From contig NZ_CP087184.1 in NCBI RefSeq assembly GCF_024749045.1, positions 3,472,001 to 3,536,000 on the forward strand: DNA of 64,000 bases. The letters run 5' to 3'. Shown here piece after piece: positions 42,738 to 52,457 of this stretch (within the stretch, counting starts at the first letter, position 1; every line of letters starts with the position of its first letter). Under the pieces are notes generated by a model. It saw nothing but the letters and a program-made list of their open reading frames with translations, was not told where the DNA came from and did no database searches. Position numbers and translations under genes: made by a program. This DNA is from Pseudomonas sp. B21-028 (GTDB taxonomy: Bacteria > Pseudomonadota > Gammaproteobacteria > Pseudomonadales > Pseudomonadaceae).

Positions 42738-44537
42738 ATGAGCATGACCGTCGGTGATTTTCTGGTGGAACGCCTTTATGAATGGGGGGTTCGTTGTATC
42801 TATGGGTATCCGGGCGATGGCATCAATGGTGTTTTCGGCGCCTTGAACCGTGCCAATGGAAAGATCCGCTTCATCCAGGCACGCCACGAGGAAATGGCCG
42901 CATTCATGGCCTGTGCCCACGCCAAATTCACCGGCGAGCTGGGGGTGTGCATCGCCACCTCGGGGCCGGGTGCATCGCACCTGGTGACGGGCCTCTACGA
43001 CGCTCGGATGGATCACATGCCGGTACTCGCCATCAGCGGCCAGCAGGCCCGTGCCGCCCTTGGCGGGCATTACCAGCAGGAGTTGGACCTGGTCAGCCTG
43101 TTCAAGGATGTGGCCGGGGCGTTTGTCCAGCAGGCCAGCACTCCGTCCCAGGTGCGCCATCTGCTTGACCGTGCCGTCCGCACCGCCGTGGGCGAGCGGC
43201 GTGTCACCGCGCTGATCCTGCCCAATGACCTGCAGGACATGGAATACACCCCGCCGCCGCGTAAGCACGGCACGATTCACTCCGGCGTCGGCTACCGCAA
43301 ACCCAGGGTCGTGCCCTACGAAGAAGATCTGCGCCAAGCCGCCGAAGTCCTCAACGCCGGCAAGAAGGTCGCCATCCTCGTGGGCGCCGGTGCGCTGCAG
43401 GCAACAGACGAAGTGATCGCCATCGCCGAAAAACTTGGTGCCGGCGTGGCCAAGGCACTGCTGGGCAAAGCCGCGGTACCGGATGACCTGCCCTGGGTCA
43501 CCGGTTCCATCGGGCTGCTGGGCACCGAACCCAGCGATAACCTGATGGCCGGCTGCGACACGCTGTTGATGATCGGCTCCGGTTTCCCCTATGCCGAATT
43601 CCTCCCACCCGAAGGCCAGGCCCGCGGGGTGCAGATCGATATTCAGCCGGACATGCTCAGCCTGCGTTACCCCATGGAGGTCAACCTGCAAGGCGATTGC
43701 GCCGACACCCTGCGCGCCCTCCTGCCGCTGATCGAAGAAAAGACCGACCGCGGCTGGCGCAAGAAAATCGAGCACTGGCGCGCAGACTGGGACAAGACCC
43801 TGGAGAAACGCGCCTTGGTCTCGGCCAAACCGATCAATCCGCAACGGGTCACGTTCGAGCTGTCACCCCGCTTGCCGGACCGCGCCATCATCACCTGCGA
43901 CTCGGGCTCCTGCGCCAACTGGTTTGCCCGGGATATCCAGATCCGTCGCGGCATGATGTGCTCGTTGTCGGGTGGCCTGGCGTCCATGGGTGCCGCAGTG
44001 CCCTATGCAATTGCGGCAAAGTTCTGTCATCCCCAGCGGCCGGTCATCGCCCTGGTCGGTGACGGCGCGATGCAGATGAACAACATGGCCGAGTTGATCA
44101 CCGTCGCCAAATACTGGCGCACCTGGGCCAATGGCACGTGGATCTGCGCGGTATTCAATAACCAGGATTTGAATCAGGTGACCTGGGAGCAACGCGTCAT
44201 GGAGGGTGACCCGAAATTCGAGGCGTCCCAGGACATCCCGGACGTGCCCTATCACCTTTTTGCCGAATCCATTGGCCTAAAGGGCATCCTCGTCGAGCAG
44301 GAGGATCAAGTCGCCGCAGCCTGGGAAGAAGCGCTGGCGGCCGAACGTCCGGTTCTGATCGAATTCCGGACCGACCCCGACGTGCCTCCCTTGCCACCTC
44401 ATATCAAACTGGAACAGGCGAAAAAATTCGCCTCGGCCCTGCTCCAGGGGGATCCGAACGAACGAGGCATCGTGGTGGAGACCGCCAAACAGGTCCTGGG
44501 CGCCCTGTTGCCGAGCCATCGCCACGATAAGGAATAA
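42738..44537 (+). CDS. Thiamine-pyrophosphate-dependent enzyme (pyruvate oxidase-like)
   Basis: A 599-residue three-domain TPP enzyme of the acetolactate synthase/pyruvate oxidase group. The activating glutamate is in QARHEEMAAF, the TPP/Mg site GDGAMQMNNMAEL...FNNQDLNQVTWEQR is near the C-terminal domain, and the central Rossmann-like domain (VAILVGAGAL) may hold FAD. It resembles PoxB-like proteins more than biosynthetic acetolactate synthase and lacks a regulatory-subunit gene nearby. A probable reaction is oxidative decarboxylation of pyruvate. The C-terminus PSHRHDKE is polar, without the PoxB membrane anchor. Monocistronic. Confidence 0.8.
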   Translation: MSMTVGDFLVERLYEWGVRCIYGYPGDGINGVFGALNRANGKIRFIQARHEEMAAFMACAHAKFTGELGVCIATSGPGASHLVTGLYDARMDHMPVLAISGQQARAALGGHYQQELDLVSLFKDVAGAFVQQASTPSQVRHLLDRAVRTAVGERRVTALILPNDLQDMEYTPPPRKHGTIHSGVGYRKPRVVPYEEDLRQAAEVLNAGKKVAILVGAGALQATDEVIAIAEKLGAGVAKALLGKAAVPDDLPWVTGSIGLLGTEPSDNLMAGCDTLLMIGSGFPYAEFLPPEGQARGVQIDIQPDMLSLRYPMEVNLQGDCADTLRALLPLIEEKTDRGWRKKIEHWRADWDKTLEKRALVSAKPINPQRVTFELSPRLPDRAIITCDSGSCANWFARDIQIRRGMMCSLSGGLASMGAAVPYAIAAKFCHPQRPVIALVGDGAMQMNNMAELITVAKYWRTWANGTWICAVFNNQDLNQVTWEQRVMEGDPKFEASQDIPDVPYHLFAESIGLKGILVEQEDQVAAAWEEALAAERPVLIEFRTDPDVPPLPPHIKLEQAKKFASALLQGDPNERGIVVETAKQVLGALLPSHRHDKE

Positions 44538-44682
44538 GGACGTCAACGGCAGTCATCACGCACCCGCGCCAATACCTGACCGCTTCATCAAGTTACCGAG
44601 TGTCAGGCCAGTTAAGTTAATTGGCCTGGCAGCCGATACAGGGGGCGTGCGGGATATTTCGCGTTTAGCTGATGACTTGTTT

Positions 44683-47256
44683 ATGACTGAAGATGCAGGC
44701 AACGACTCCACCGAGCTTTCCCCGGGCAAGCCAACCCGAAGTTTCACCCGACGCACCTTCCCGGCCATCATGCTCCTGCTGTTTGTCATGTCCGCGCTGG
44801 CGATTGCCGTGCTGCTTAACATCACCGGAGCCCAGGACAAGCGTGCCTGGGAACAGAGCCTGTTTTTTGCCCAACGGGCCATCGACGGCATCCGCACCGG
44901 TATCGGTCGCGACCTGAGCGACTACTCCAAATGGAGCGACGCCTACCGGCATCTGCATGTAAAGGTGGATAAAGCCTGGGCCTACGACCAGGAAAATGTC
45001 GGCAGCAGCGTCTATTCGCTCTACGGCTACCAGGCCGTGTTCGTCATTTCCCCCAAGGGCAAAACGGTCTACTCGGTGATCAACGGCGAAATGAGCGACG
45101 CCGATGCCAGCACCTGGCTGACGGGAGACCTGCAAGGCCTGGGAAAGACCGCCCGGACAGCGGAAAACCGTGACGAAGTCATCGTCAAGTTGCTGCATCA
45201 CGACGGCGCGCCCGCATTCGTCGCCGCGTCGGCCATCACCACCGGCACCGACAACAGCGTGCGCGAGATCCCGGGACCGGCCAGCCTGATGCTGTTCGTG
45301 AAAGTCCTCGACCCGGCTTCGCTGGAGAATCTGGCCCGGGACTTTGCGCTTCCCGATGCCTATATCGCCCATAAGCCGGGCCCGGACGGAACGGCCGAGT
45401 TATCGCTTGGCGACGGCATCCACGAAGCCTTGGCATGGCGACCGTCTACCCCGGGCAACGATTTGCGCAAGGTCTTGCTGCCCTTGCTGGTGCTGGCGCT
45501 GCTGATCCTGGGGATCCTGGCCCTCGCCGTGTTGCGCCATGCCCTGATGACGCTTCGCGCCCAGGAACGCCAGTACGACAGCCTGCTGGCACACCGCAAG
45601 GCGTTGGAGCGTAGCGAAGAACGCTTCCGCGACATCGCCGAAGTGTCCTCCGACTGGCTCTGGGAAGTCGATTCGGCCGGAACATTGACCTATCTGTCGG
45701 AACGCTTCGAGCAAGTGACCGGGTTCAGTCCCGCCGAGTGGCTGGGCAAGCCCCTGCACCAGCTGCTGCACCCTCACGGTGGGTCAATTTCCATTGCCCA
45801 GTGGCTGCTCGGCGGCGCCAACAACGCGTCTTCGAACCCGCTGTTGTGCGAGTACACCGCACGCAATCAACGCATACGCACCTGCAAACTCTCGGTCCGG
45901 GCCATTGATGCCGGCGCCCTGGGGTTCCGTGGCACCGCCACCGACATCACCGATGAACTGCGGGCACTGGCCCAGATCAAGCACCTCTCCCTGCACGACC
46001 CGCTGACCGGGCTGGCCAATCGCAACCGGCTGTTCGATTGCCTCAGTGAGTACATGGACCCGGCCAGCGGCGTGTCGTTGGCCGTGCTGAACCTGGACAT
46101 GGACCGCTTCAAGCCGGTCAACGACTCCCTGGGTCATGCCGTGGGCGACAAAGTGTTGAAGGAAGTGGCCCATATCCTTCAACAGAACGTGCGCAACTCC
46201 GACCTGGTGGCCCGTCTGGGCGGTGATGAGTTTGTCATTGTCATGCCCGAACCAGGCAATGCCCAAGACCTCGATCAACTCTGTGGACGCCTGATCGACT
46301 GCATGCAGCGCCCCATGCACCTGGACGGCAACACCCTGTACCTGGGAGTGAGTATTGGCGTGGCCTGGGCGCACCCCGGTGACAGCCGGGCCGATGAACT
46401 GTTGCGCCAGGCAGACATCGCCTTGTACGCGGCCAAGGCCGCCGGCCGCAACACCTGGCGCGTCTACGTGGAAGCGATGGGTAACGTGGCCCGCGACCGC
46501 CGGCGCTATGCACAGCAACTGCGCGACGCCATGCACCGGGACCAGCTGGAACTGCGCTATCTGCCGCGTTTCGATGTCAACGCCGAGCAGTTGTACGGCT
46601 TTGAAGCCCAGACGTTCTGGCACCATCCCGAAAAGGGTGAACTGGGTGGCGCCGACTTCATTCCGGTTGCCGAAGCGTCAGGCCAGCTGGAGGAATTGGG
46701 AACCTGGATGCTGATCAATGTCTGCGAGGAAGCGGCGAGCTGGCCAACGCCCGTCAACGTCTCCATCGCGGTGTCGCCGAAATGGTTCGGCAGCAGCTTC
46801 TTGCTCAAGCAGGTACAGACGGCACTTGAGACGAGCGACCTGGCTCCCCATCGGCTGGTCCTGGAAGTGGCCGAGGGCATTCTTCTGGTCGATCACAAGA
46901 CCGTCGCCGATACCTTGCACGCCCTCAAGGACCTGGGGGTGCGGATCAACATCGATAAGTTCGGCACCAACATCGCCTCCCTTCGCGAAGTCTTGAACCA
47001 GCCGTTCGACGGCATTCGCTTCGATCGCAATATCCTCTCGCAACTGGGCCTGGAGCATGATCACGAAGGTGTCCTGGCGATGATCCGCCTGAGCCGCAGC
47101 GTAGGACTGATGGTCACCGCCGAAGGGATCGAAAACGCCAGGCAATTCAGGCAATTGCGCAACGTCGCCTGCGACCATGTCCAGGGCCCCTATTTCGGCT
47201 CGGCACTGGCCCGCTCGGAAATGGCCTCGTTCTTCACCACACCCCGGTGGCTATGA
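44683..47256 (+). CDS. CHASE4-PAS-GGDEF protein with degenerate EAL domain
   Basis: About 857 residues: membrane helix near 30-50, periplasmic CHASE4 sensor (about 60-250; SDYSKWSDAYRHLHV), second helix near 265-290, PAS (about 315-430), GGDEF and EAL. The diguanylate cyclase site is intact: GGDEF at 513-517. The EAL part looks inactive as a phosphodiesterase: Glu641 lies in FEAQ instead of EAL, the DDFG metal motif is Asp758-Lys759 (IDKFG), and the KxD motif reads RFD. It should therefore make c-di-GMP, with EAL perhaps binding a ligand or partner. ATG 44683 is used; a GTG at 44647 after GGGGG would add 12 residues. Confidence 0.85.
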   Translation: MTEDAGNDSTELSPGKPTRSFTRRTFPAIMLLLFVMSALAIAVLLNITGAQDKRAWEQSLFFAQRAIDGIRTGIGRDLSDYSKWSDAYRHLHVKVDKAWAYDQENVGSSVYSLYGYQAVFVISPKGKTVYSVINGEMSDADASTWLTGDLQGLGKTARTAENRDEVIVKLLHHDGAPAFVAASAITTGTDNSVREIPGPASLMLFVKVLDPASLENLARDFALPDAYIAHKPGPDGTAELSLGDGIHEALAWRPSTPGNDLRKVLLPLLVLALLILGILALAVLRHALMTLRAQERQYDSLLAHRKALERSEERFRDIAEVSSDWLWEVDSAGTLTYLSERFEQVTGFSPAEWLGKPLHQLLHPHGGSISIAQWLLGGANNASSNPLLCEYTARNQRIRTCKLSVRAIDAGALGFRGTATDITDELRALAQIKHLSLHDPLTGLANRNRLFDCLSEYMDPASGVSLAVLNLDMDRFKPVNDSLGHAVGDKVLKEVAHILQQNVRNSDLVARLGGDEFVIVMPEPGNAQDLDQLCGRLIDCMQRPMHLDGNTLYLGVSIGVAWAHPGDSRADELLRQADIALYAAKAAGRNTWRVYVEAMGNVARDRRRYAQQLRDAMHRDQLELRYLPRFDVNAEQLYGFEAQTFWHHPEKGELGGADFIPVAEASGQLEELGTWMLINVCEEAASWPTPVNVSIAVSPKWFGSSFLLKQVQTALETSDLAPHRLVLEVAEGILLVDHKTVADTLHALKDLGVRINIDKFGTNIASLREVLNQPFDGIRFDRNILSQLGLEHDHEGVLAMIRLSRSVGLMVTAEGIENARQFRQLRNVACDHVQGPYFGSALARSEMASFFTTPRWL

Positions 47257-47276
47257 AGTAGCGCCGATAGCCCTTT

Positions 47277-47362
47277 GTGGGAGCGAGCCTGCTCGCGAAG
47301 GCGCCAGCAGCCACCTTCGCCGTCAGCGGATAAACCGCTATCGCGAGCAGGCTCGCTCCCAC
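47277..47362. repeat. Family-A REP doublet (REPIN)
   Basis: Inverted REP arms between the convergent GGDEF/EAL and methyltransferase genes. Confidence 0.92.
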
Positions 47363-47394
47363 AGGAGTCCGAGTGGGTACGAGCCTGCGCATGG

Positions 47395-48441
47395 CTACTT
47401 GCGAGCCTCCAGGATCAGGTTGAAAGGCGTCTCCGCTGCCCGCCGGAAGTGTCTGAAACCCGCCTCGGCAAAGATTTCCCGCAACCTCGCCTCCCCAGCC
47501 TGCGCCCCCAGGCCCAGCCCCACTTCCTGGGACAGCGAGTTCGGCGTACAGATGAACGTGGAGGCGGCATAGAACAGTCGGCCGACGGGGGTCATGTTCT
47601 CGTCCAACGTGTCTTTGGCATAGGGCTCGACAAGCAGCACCGTACCGTCTGCCTTCAGCGACTGATAGGCGTGCCGTGCTGCACCGACCGGGTCCCCCAT
47701 GTCGTGCAGGCAATCGAAATAGCAGACCAGGTCGTAATCATCTCCCGGGAAGCTCTTCGCGGTACTTTGGACAAAGCTGACGCGGTCGTCGACGCCCCCC
47801 TCTTCGGCACGCTGCGTCGCCATGGCAATGGAGGGCGCGTGATAATCGAACCCCATAAAGCGCGAGGCCGTAAAGGCCTTCGCCATGACGATTGTCGACG
47901 CGCCATGCCCGCAGCCGATGTCTGCCACCTTGGCACCGGCGGTGAGCTTGTCGACGACCCCCTCCAGCGCCGGCAACCATTGCGACACCAGGTAGGATTT
48001 GTACCCGGGCCGGAAAAACCGTTCGGTACCGTGGAACATGCAGGGATGGTGGTCACCCCAGGCCAGCCCTCCATCGCCGCGCATGGCCGCCACCAGTTTG
48101 TCCTTGTCGTGGAACATGGAGGCGACCACCATGACGCCGCCCGCCACGTACACCGGTGAATCCTCGATGGCCAGCGCCAACGCCTGTTCTTCAGGCAAGA
48201 CGAACTGGCCCTCGTGGTGCTCCATGTACCCGGATGCGGCGTGGGCGCTGAGCCATTCCTGGACCAGTCGCGGATTGCAGCCCGTCTTGGACGCGAGTTC
48301 CCGAGACGTGACCGGCCGGCTATCCGCCATGGCTTTATACAACCCGAGCTCATCGCCAAGGATCACATTGGCGAGCATCGCCGAGGCGCCCATGTCGGAC
48401 ACCAGCTTGCCCATGAACTCGTTGAGTTTTGCCTCGTCCAT
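47395..48441 (-). CDS. SAM-dependent methyltransferase with N-terminal winged helix
   Basis: 348 residues. About 10-90 is a dimerisation/winged-helix region (VTSRELASKTGCNPRLVQEWL), and about 165-290 a class I methyltransferase fold with Asp174 and IGCGHG at 175-180 (motif I) and CYFDCLHDMGDP as motif IV. Family members include small-molecule O-methyltransferases and proteins annotated as transcriptional regulators. The acceptor is unknown. GGAGG precedes ATG 48441. Single gene, next to a long REP array. Confidence 0.82.
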   Translation of the reverse strand: MDEAKLNEFMGKLVSDMGASAMLANVILGDELGLYKAMADSRPVTSRELASKTGCNPRLVQEWLSAHAASGYMEHHEGQFVLPEEQALALAIEDSPVYVAGGVMVVASMFHDKDKLVAAMRGDGGLAWGDHHPCMFHGTERFFRPGYKSYLVSQWLPALEGVVDKLTAGAKVADIGCGHGASTIVMAKAFTASRFMGFDYHAPSIAMATQRAEEGGVDDRVSFVQSTAKSFPGDDYDLVCYFDCLHDMGDPVGAARHAYQSLKADGTVLLVEPYAKDTLDENMTPVGRLFYAASTFICTPNSLSQEVGLGLGAQAGEARLREIFAEAGFRHFRRAAETPFNLILEARK

Positions 48442-48678
48442 TACGTACCCTCCTGTGAGAAGGCCACCGTCGACACGGGCATGCAGGACCTGAAAACTGT
48501 AGCGGTGGTCGGATGGATTGACACGCGGCTGCGCGCTGCCGCATCACCGAGTGGGGAAACACCTGGCAAACGTGGGAGCACGCGCCTGGCTCCCGCGCAA
48601 GATCTGCGCGGGTGCTCTCAGTCTAATCCTGGAGCAGTGCTCATGGTTCCTGGCGCGACACCCGGTGCGATCGTTCTT

Positions 48679-49636
48679 CGCGAGCAGGCTCGCTCCCACA
48701 GGGTCCGGTGTCGCTCCACAAATGCCGGGCATATCGCCGATCCCATGTGGGAGCCTAGCTTGCTCGCGAAAGCGCCGGGTCAGCTTGCATCAATGTTGGC
48801 TCGGCCACCGCCATCGCGGGCAAGCCCGGCTCCCACAGGTACGGCGTCGTGCACAGATGCTGCGTCCAACGCAGCCCCATGTGGGAGCGAGCTTGCTCGC
48901 GAAAGCGCCGGGTCAGCCTGCATCAATGTTGGCTCGGCCACCGCCATCGCGGGCAAGCCCGGCTCCCACAGGTACGGCGTCGTGCAGATGCTGAGTTCAA
49001 CGCAGCCCCATGTGGGAGCGAGCCTGCTCGCGAAAGCGCCGGGTCAGCTTGCATCAATGTTGGCTGGGCCGCCGCCATCGCGAGCAGGCTCGCTCCCACA
49101 GGGTCCGGGGTCGCTCCACAAATGCCGGGCATATCGCCGATCCCATGTGGGAGCCTAGCTTGCTCGCGAAAGCGCCGGGTCAGCTTGCATCAATGTTGGC
49201 TCGGCCACCGCCATCGCGGGCAAGCCCGGCTCCCACAGGTACGGCGTCGTGCAGATGCTGCGTTCAACGCAGCCCCATGTGGGAGCGAGCCTGCTCGCGA
49301 AAGCGCTGGGTCAGACTGCATCAATGTTGACTGGGCCGCCGCCATCGCGAGCAGGCTCGCTCCCACAGGGTACGGTGTCGCTCCACAAATGCCGGGCATA
49401 TCGCCGATCCCATGTGGGAGCCGAGCTTGCTCGCGAAAGCGCCGGGTCAGCTTGCATCAATGTTGGCTCGGCCACCGCCATCGCGGGCAAGCCCGGCTCC
49501 CACAGGTACGGCGTCGTGCAGATGCTGCGTTCAACGCAGCCCCATGTGGGAGCGAGCCTGCTCGCGAAAGCGCTGGGTCAGACTGCATCAATGTTGACTG
49601 GGCCGCCGCCATCGCGGGCAAGCCCGGCTCCCACAG
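48679..49636. repeat. Family-A tandem REP array, seven units with alternating linkers
   Basis: One right arm at 48679-48700, then doublet units beginning at 48747, 48881, 49012, 49147, 49279, 49414 and 49546 (periods 131-135). Linkers before units come in two kinds: A (GTCGCTCCACAAATGCCGGG) and B (GCGTCGTGCAGATGC), in order A-B-B-A-B-A-B. The gap between genes is 48442-49704; the part before 48679 has no gene I can support. Confidence 0.92.
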
Positions 49637-49704
49637 GTACGGCGTTGTGCACAGATGCTTAGTTCAACGCAGCCCAATGCTCGCGCAACACGCCTCCCTC
49701 CTGC

Positions 49705-51159
49705 TCACCAGCAAGCATTCACCGCTGGCATCCGACCCCGCCACGGCTGGGCTCGCTCCAGTTGCGCAGCCAGGGCCAGCAACGTGGCTTCCTCACCAAA
49801 GCGTCCGGCAAAATGCGCGCCCATGGGCAAGCCCCTGGCACTCCAGGACAACGGCACCGACATCGCCGGTTGGCCGCTGGCATTGAACAACGCGGTGAAG
49901 GGCGAGTAGCTGTGGTAGCGCTCGATCAATTGATCAAGGCTCAGGCATACATCCTGGATGTCCAGCTCGCCAATCGGTGCCGGCTCACGGGTCAGGACCG
50001 GCGTGAGGATCAGGTCGTAATCCTGCATGAACAGCGCCAGTTGCCGGCCCAGGCCGTGTATCCACTCCACAGCGGCCGCGTACTGGGCGCCGCTCACATT
50101 CCCCTTGTCCCGCAGGATGATCCGGGTGCGCACTTCCAGTTCTTCGGCCTGGACCGCGAGGCCGCGCATCTGGCCCAGCAGATCGACGTAGTGGCGGGTA
50201 CTTGCACCGATGATGGTGAACACCTGGTCGAGAAATTCCGGCAATACCACCGGCAGGCTCACCGGCTCGACACGATGCCCCAGGGATTCGCACAGCCGTG
50301 CCGCCTCGCCCACCGCCCGCAAACTTTCAGGCGATGTCGGCCAGGGACCGAGCTGTTCGACCAGGGCAATGCGCAACGGTTTCGGATCGCGCTGCAGCGC
50401 CGTCACGTAAGGCAGCGCCTGCACTGGTGCGGCATAGGGCGCGCCGAGATCCGTCCCGGCGGTCGCATCCAGCAACGCAGCGCTGTCACGCACTGACATC
50501 GTGATCGCATGGGGCGTGCCCATCCCCGCCCAGCCCTCCCCCACGATCGGCCCCGACGGCAGCAGGCCACGGCTGGGCTTGAGGCCGAACACGCCGCAGC
50601 AGGACGCCGGCACCCGCAACGAACCGCCGCCATCGTTGCCATGGGCGAACGGCACCACCCGGGCCGCCACCAACGCCGCCGCGCCGCCGCTGGAGCCACC
50701 GGCGCTGTAATCGGTATTCCAGGGGTTGCGAGTAGCGCCGAAACGCGTGGACTCGGTGGAGTACGACGTACCGAACTCCGGCGATGTGCTGGTGCCCATC
50801 AACTGGCACCCTGCCCGCCGCAGACGCGTCACCACTTCCGCCTCGAAATCCGCACGAGCGGCACCCAGGGAGCGAGAGCCATTGGTCATCGCCGCACCGT
50901 TGACCGGCGAAAACAGGTCTTTGATTAACGTCGGCACGCCGGCCAACGGGCCCTGCCCCATTTCAGGCGTTTGCGCCGCCTCCCGCGCCGAGTCGTACAG
51001 CCGCTCGGCCACTGCATTGAGTTGCGGCTCGACCCGCTCCAGGCGTTCGATAGCCGCCTCGAGCAGTTCGCCAGGCCGGACCTCGCCGCGCCGGACCCAC
51101 TCGGCCAACCCCATGGCGTCTTCGCGATCCATCAACTGGTGGATGTCTTGCATACTCAT
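49705..51159 (-). CDS. Amidase (amidase-signature family)
   Basis: A 484-residue amidase-signature hydrolase with the complete Ser-Ser-Lys triad: Lys80 (LIKDLF), cis-Ser156 (AGGSSGGAAA) and nucleophile Ser180 (GGGSLRVPA). It splits amide bonds; substrates in the family range from aryl amides to cyclic nylon oligomers and cannot be told here. It ends an operon with an outer-membrane channel and an MFS transporter, 12 bases after the MFS stop, suggesting uptake of an amide compound. It lacks a signal peptide, so it acts in the cytoplasm. The C-terminus lies close to the REP array. Confidence 0.87.
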   Translation of the reverse strand: MSMQDIHQLMDREDAMGLAEWVRRGEVRPGELLEAAIERLERVEPQLNAVAERLYDSAREAAQTPEMGQGPLAGVPTLIKDLFSPVNGAAMTNGSRSLGAARADFEAEVVTRLRRAGCQLMGTSTSPEFGTSYSTESTRFGATRNPWNTDYSAGGSSGGAAALVAARVVPFAHGNDGGGSLRVPASCCGVFGLKPSRGLLPSGPIVGEGWAGMGTPHAITMSVRDSAALLDATAGTDLGAPYAAPVQALPYVTALQRDPKPLRIALVEQLGPWPTSPESLRAVGEAARLCESLGHRVEPVSLPVVLPEFLDQVFTIIGASTRHYVDLLGQMRGLAVQAEELEVRTRIILRDKGNVSGAQYAAAVEWIHGLGRQLALFMQDYDLILTPVLTREPAPIGELDIQDVCLSLDQLIERYHSYSPFTALFNASGQPAMSVPLSWSARGLPMGAHFAGRFGEEATLLALAAQLERAQPWRGRMPAVNACW

Positions 51160-51171
51160 GCTTCGGATTCC

Positions 51172-52446
51172 TTATTCATGACGATTGGCGTGAGCCGGGC
51201 GTGTTGAATCGACAGGGCTCGCCTGGTCGCGGCCGCGAGCGCGCAGGCCGGCAATCACCCAGAGCAGTGCCGCGACAAGGCCGGCGAAGGCCATCCATTG
51301 AATGGCGTGACGCAGGTCTCCGGCGAAGGCAATCACAGAGGCCACTACCAGCGGACTGACGAACTGCCCGATATAAAGGAACGAGGTGAACCCGCCCAAC
51401 CCCCGGCCACGGGTGCTGGCAGTCAGGGCGTTCATCACCGGCGCCATCACATTCGGCACCAGCAACCCGGAACCCAGCCCCTGGATGAAGACCGCCACCA
51501 GCACCGCGTTGTAGCTCTGCCCACGCATCAGCAACCATAGGCCCAGGCTGATGAGGCTCAGCAGCAAGGCGTTGCAGCCGGCGACACCCAAGCGGCGGCG
51601 CAACAGCGGCCACATCAATGAGCCCACCAGGGTTGCCAGCAGGCTCAGGCCCGCGGCCAGGCCGATCATCGTGCTCGACGTGATGCCCAGGCTGACCAGC
51701 AGCATCGGCGCCTGGACCGGCACGACGAACGTCAGGACCATGCCGCCCAGAATCATCAGGTAGCCGACTACCAACTGCCGCACCGCGACCTTGGTCGGGC
51801 CCGTCTCATCGAGCGGCTGTTGCACCACCTGGCGCCTCGCCAGCGGGGGTTCCCACAGCATCTTCACCATCGCCGGCACCAGCAGCAATGGCAGCAGATA
51901 GAGCAGGAACGGTGAACGCCACGAGTGTTCCCCGAGCGCCCCGCCCACGACGAAGAACAGCGCGCCTACCAGGCCGATCGTCACCACCTGCCGGTTGACG
52001 TAGCGCAAGCGCTCCTCGCCGTGCCAATAGTCGGCGATCAGGGTGGCGCAGCAAGTCATGACGGCCGCTTCGGTGCAGCCGAACAGCAGCCTTGTGCCAA
52101 CAATCGCGGGCAGGCTGTCGAGCAGCGCTGGCAAGGCGCCGAGCAAGGCATACAGCAAAGTGGCAATCACCAGCAGCGCTTTGCGCCCGATGCGGTCGGC
52201 CAGCCAACCGGCCAGTGGCGCGCACAGGGCAATCGCCAAGGCCGGCCCCGTGACCGCCAGCGGCACGAGCAGATCGGCGCGCGATTCGACGGGGCCGAAT
52301 TCGGCACCCAGCCGGGGCAGGATCGGCGCAACCATGACCGAGCCCATGATGGTCAGGCTACTGCCCAGCATCAGCACCAGGCCCTCACGCCGACCAGCCT
52401 GGCGCGAGGGGGTCGCGGCCGTTGAAACGGAACTTGATTGGTTCAT
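51172..52446 (-). CDS. MFS transporter of the amidase operon
   Basis: A 424-residue, 12-helix major facilitator with GWLADRIGRKALL in the 2-3 loop and GTRLLFGCTEAAVMTCCATLI in helix 4. It lies 11 bases after the outer-membrane protein gene and 12 before the amidase gene. It is probably the inner-membrane importer for the amidase substrate; export is the alternative, since the family includes Tet-like exporters. Confidence 0.83.
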   Translation of the reverse strand: MNQSSSVSTAATPSRQAGRREGLVLMLGSSLTIMGSVMVAPILPRLGAEFGPVESRADLLVPLAVTGPALAIALCAPLAGWLADRIGRKALLVIATLLYALLGALPALLDSLPAIVGTRLLFGCTEAAVMTCCATLIADYWHGEERLRYVNRQVVTIGLVGALFFVVGGALGEHSWRSPFLLYLLPLLLVPAMVKMLWEPPLARRQVVQQPLDETGPTKVAVRQLVVGYLMILGGMVLTFVVPVQAPMLLVSLGITSSTMIGLAAGLSLLATLVGSLMWPLLRRRLGVAGCNALLLSLISLGLWLLMRGQSYNAVLVAVFIQGLGSGLLVPNVMAPVMNALTASTRGRGLGGFTSFLYIGQFVSPLVVASVIAFAGDLRHAIQWMAFAGLVAALLWVIAGLRARGRDQASPVDSTRPAHANRHE

Positions 52447-52457
52447 GGCGAGCCCCT

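Noticed and set aside
48214..49886. Long open reading frames through the REP arrays (also at 59096-59899 and 42247-42757), giving repetitive proteins
   Set aside because: They follow the repeat period, occur in several frames with the same peptides, lack ribosome sites and vanish outside the repeats. I regard them as artefacts of stop-poor, GC-rich repeats.
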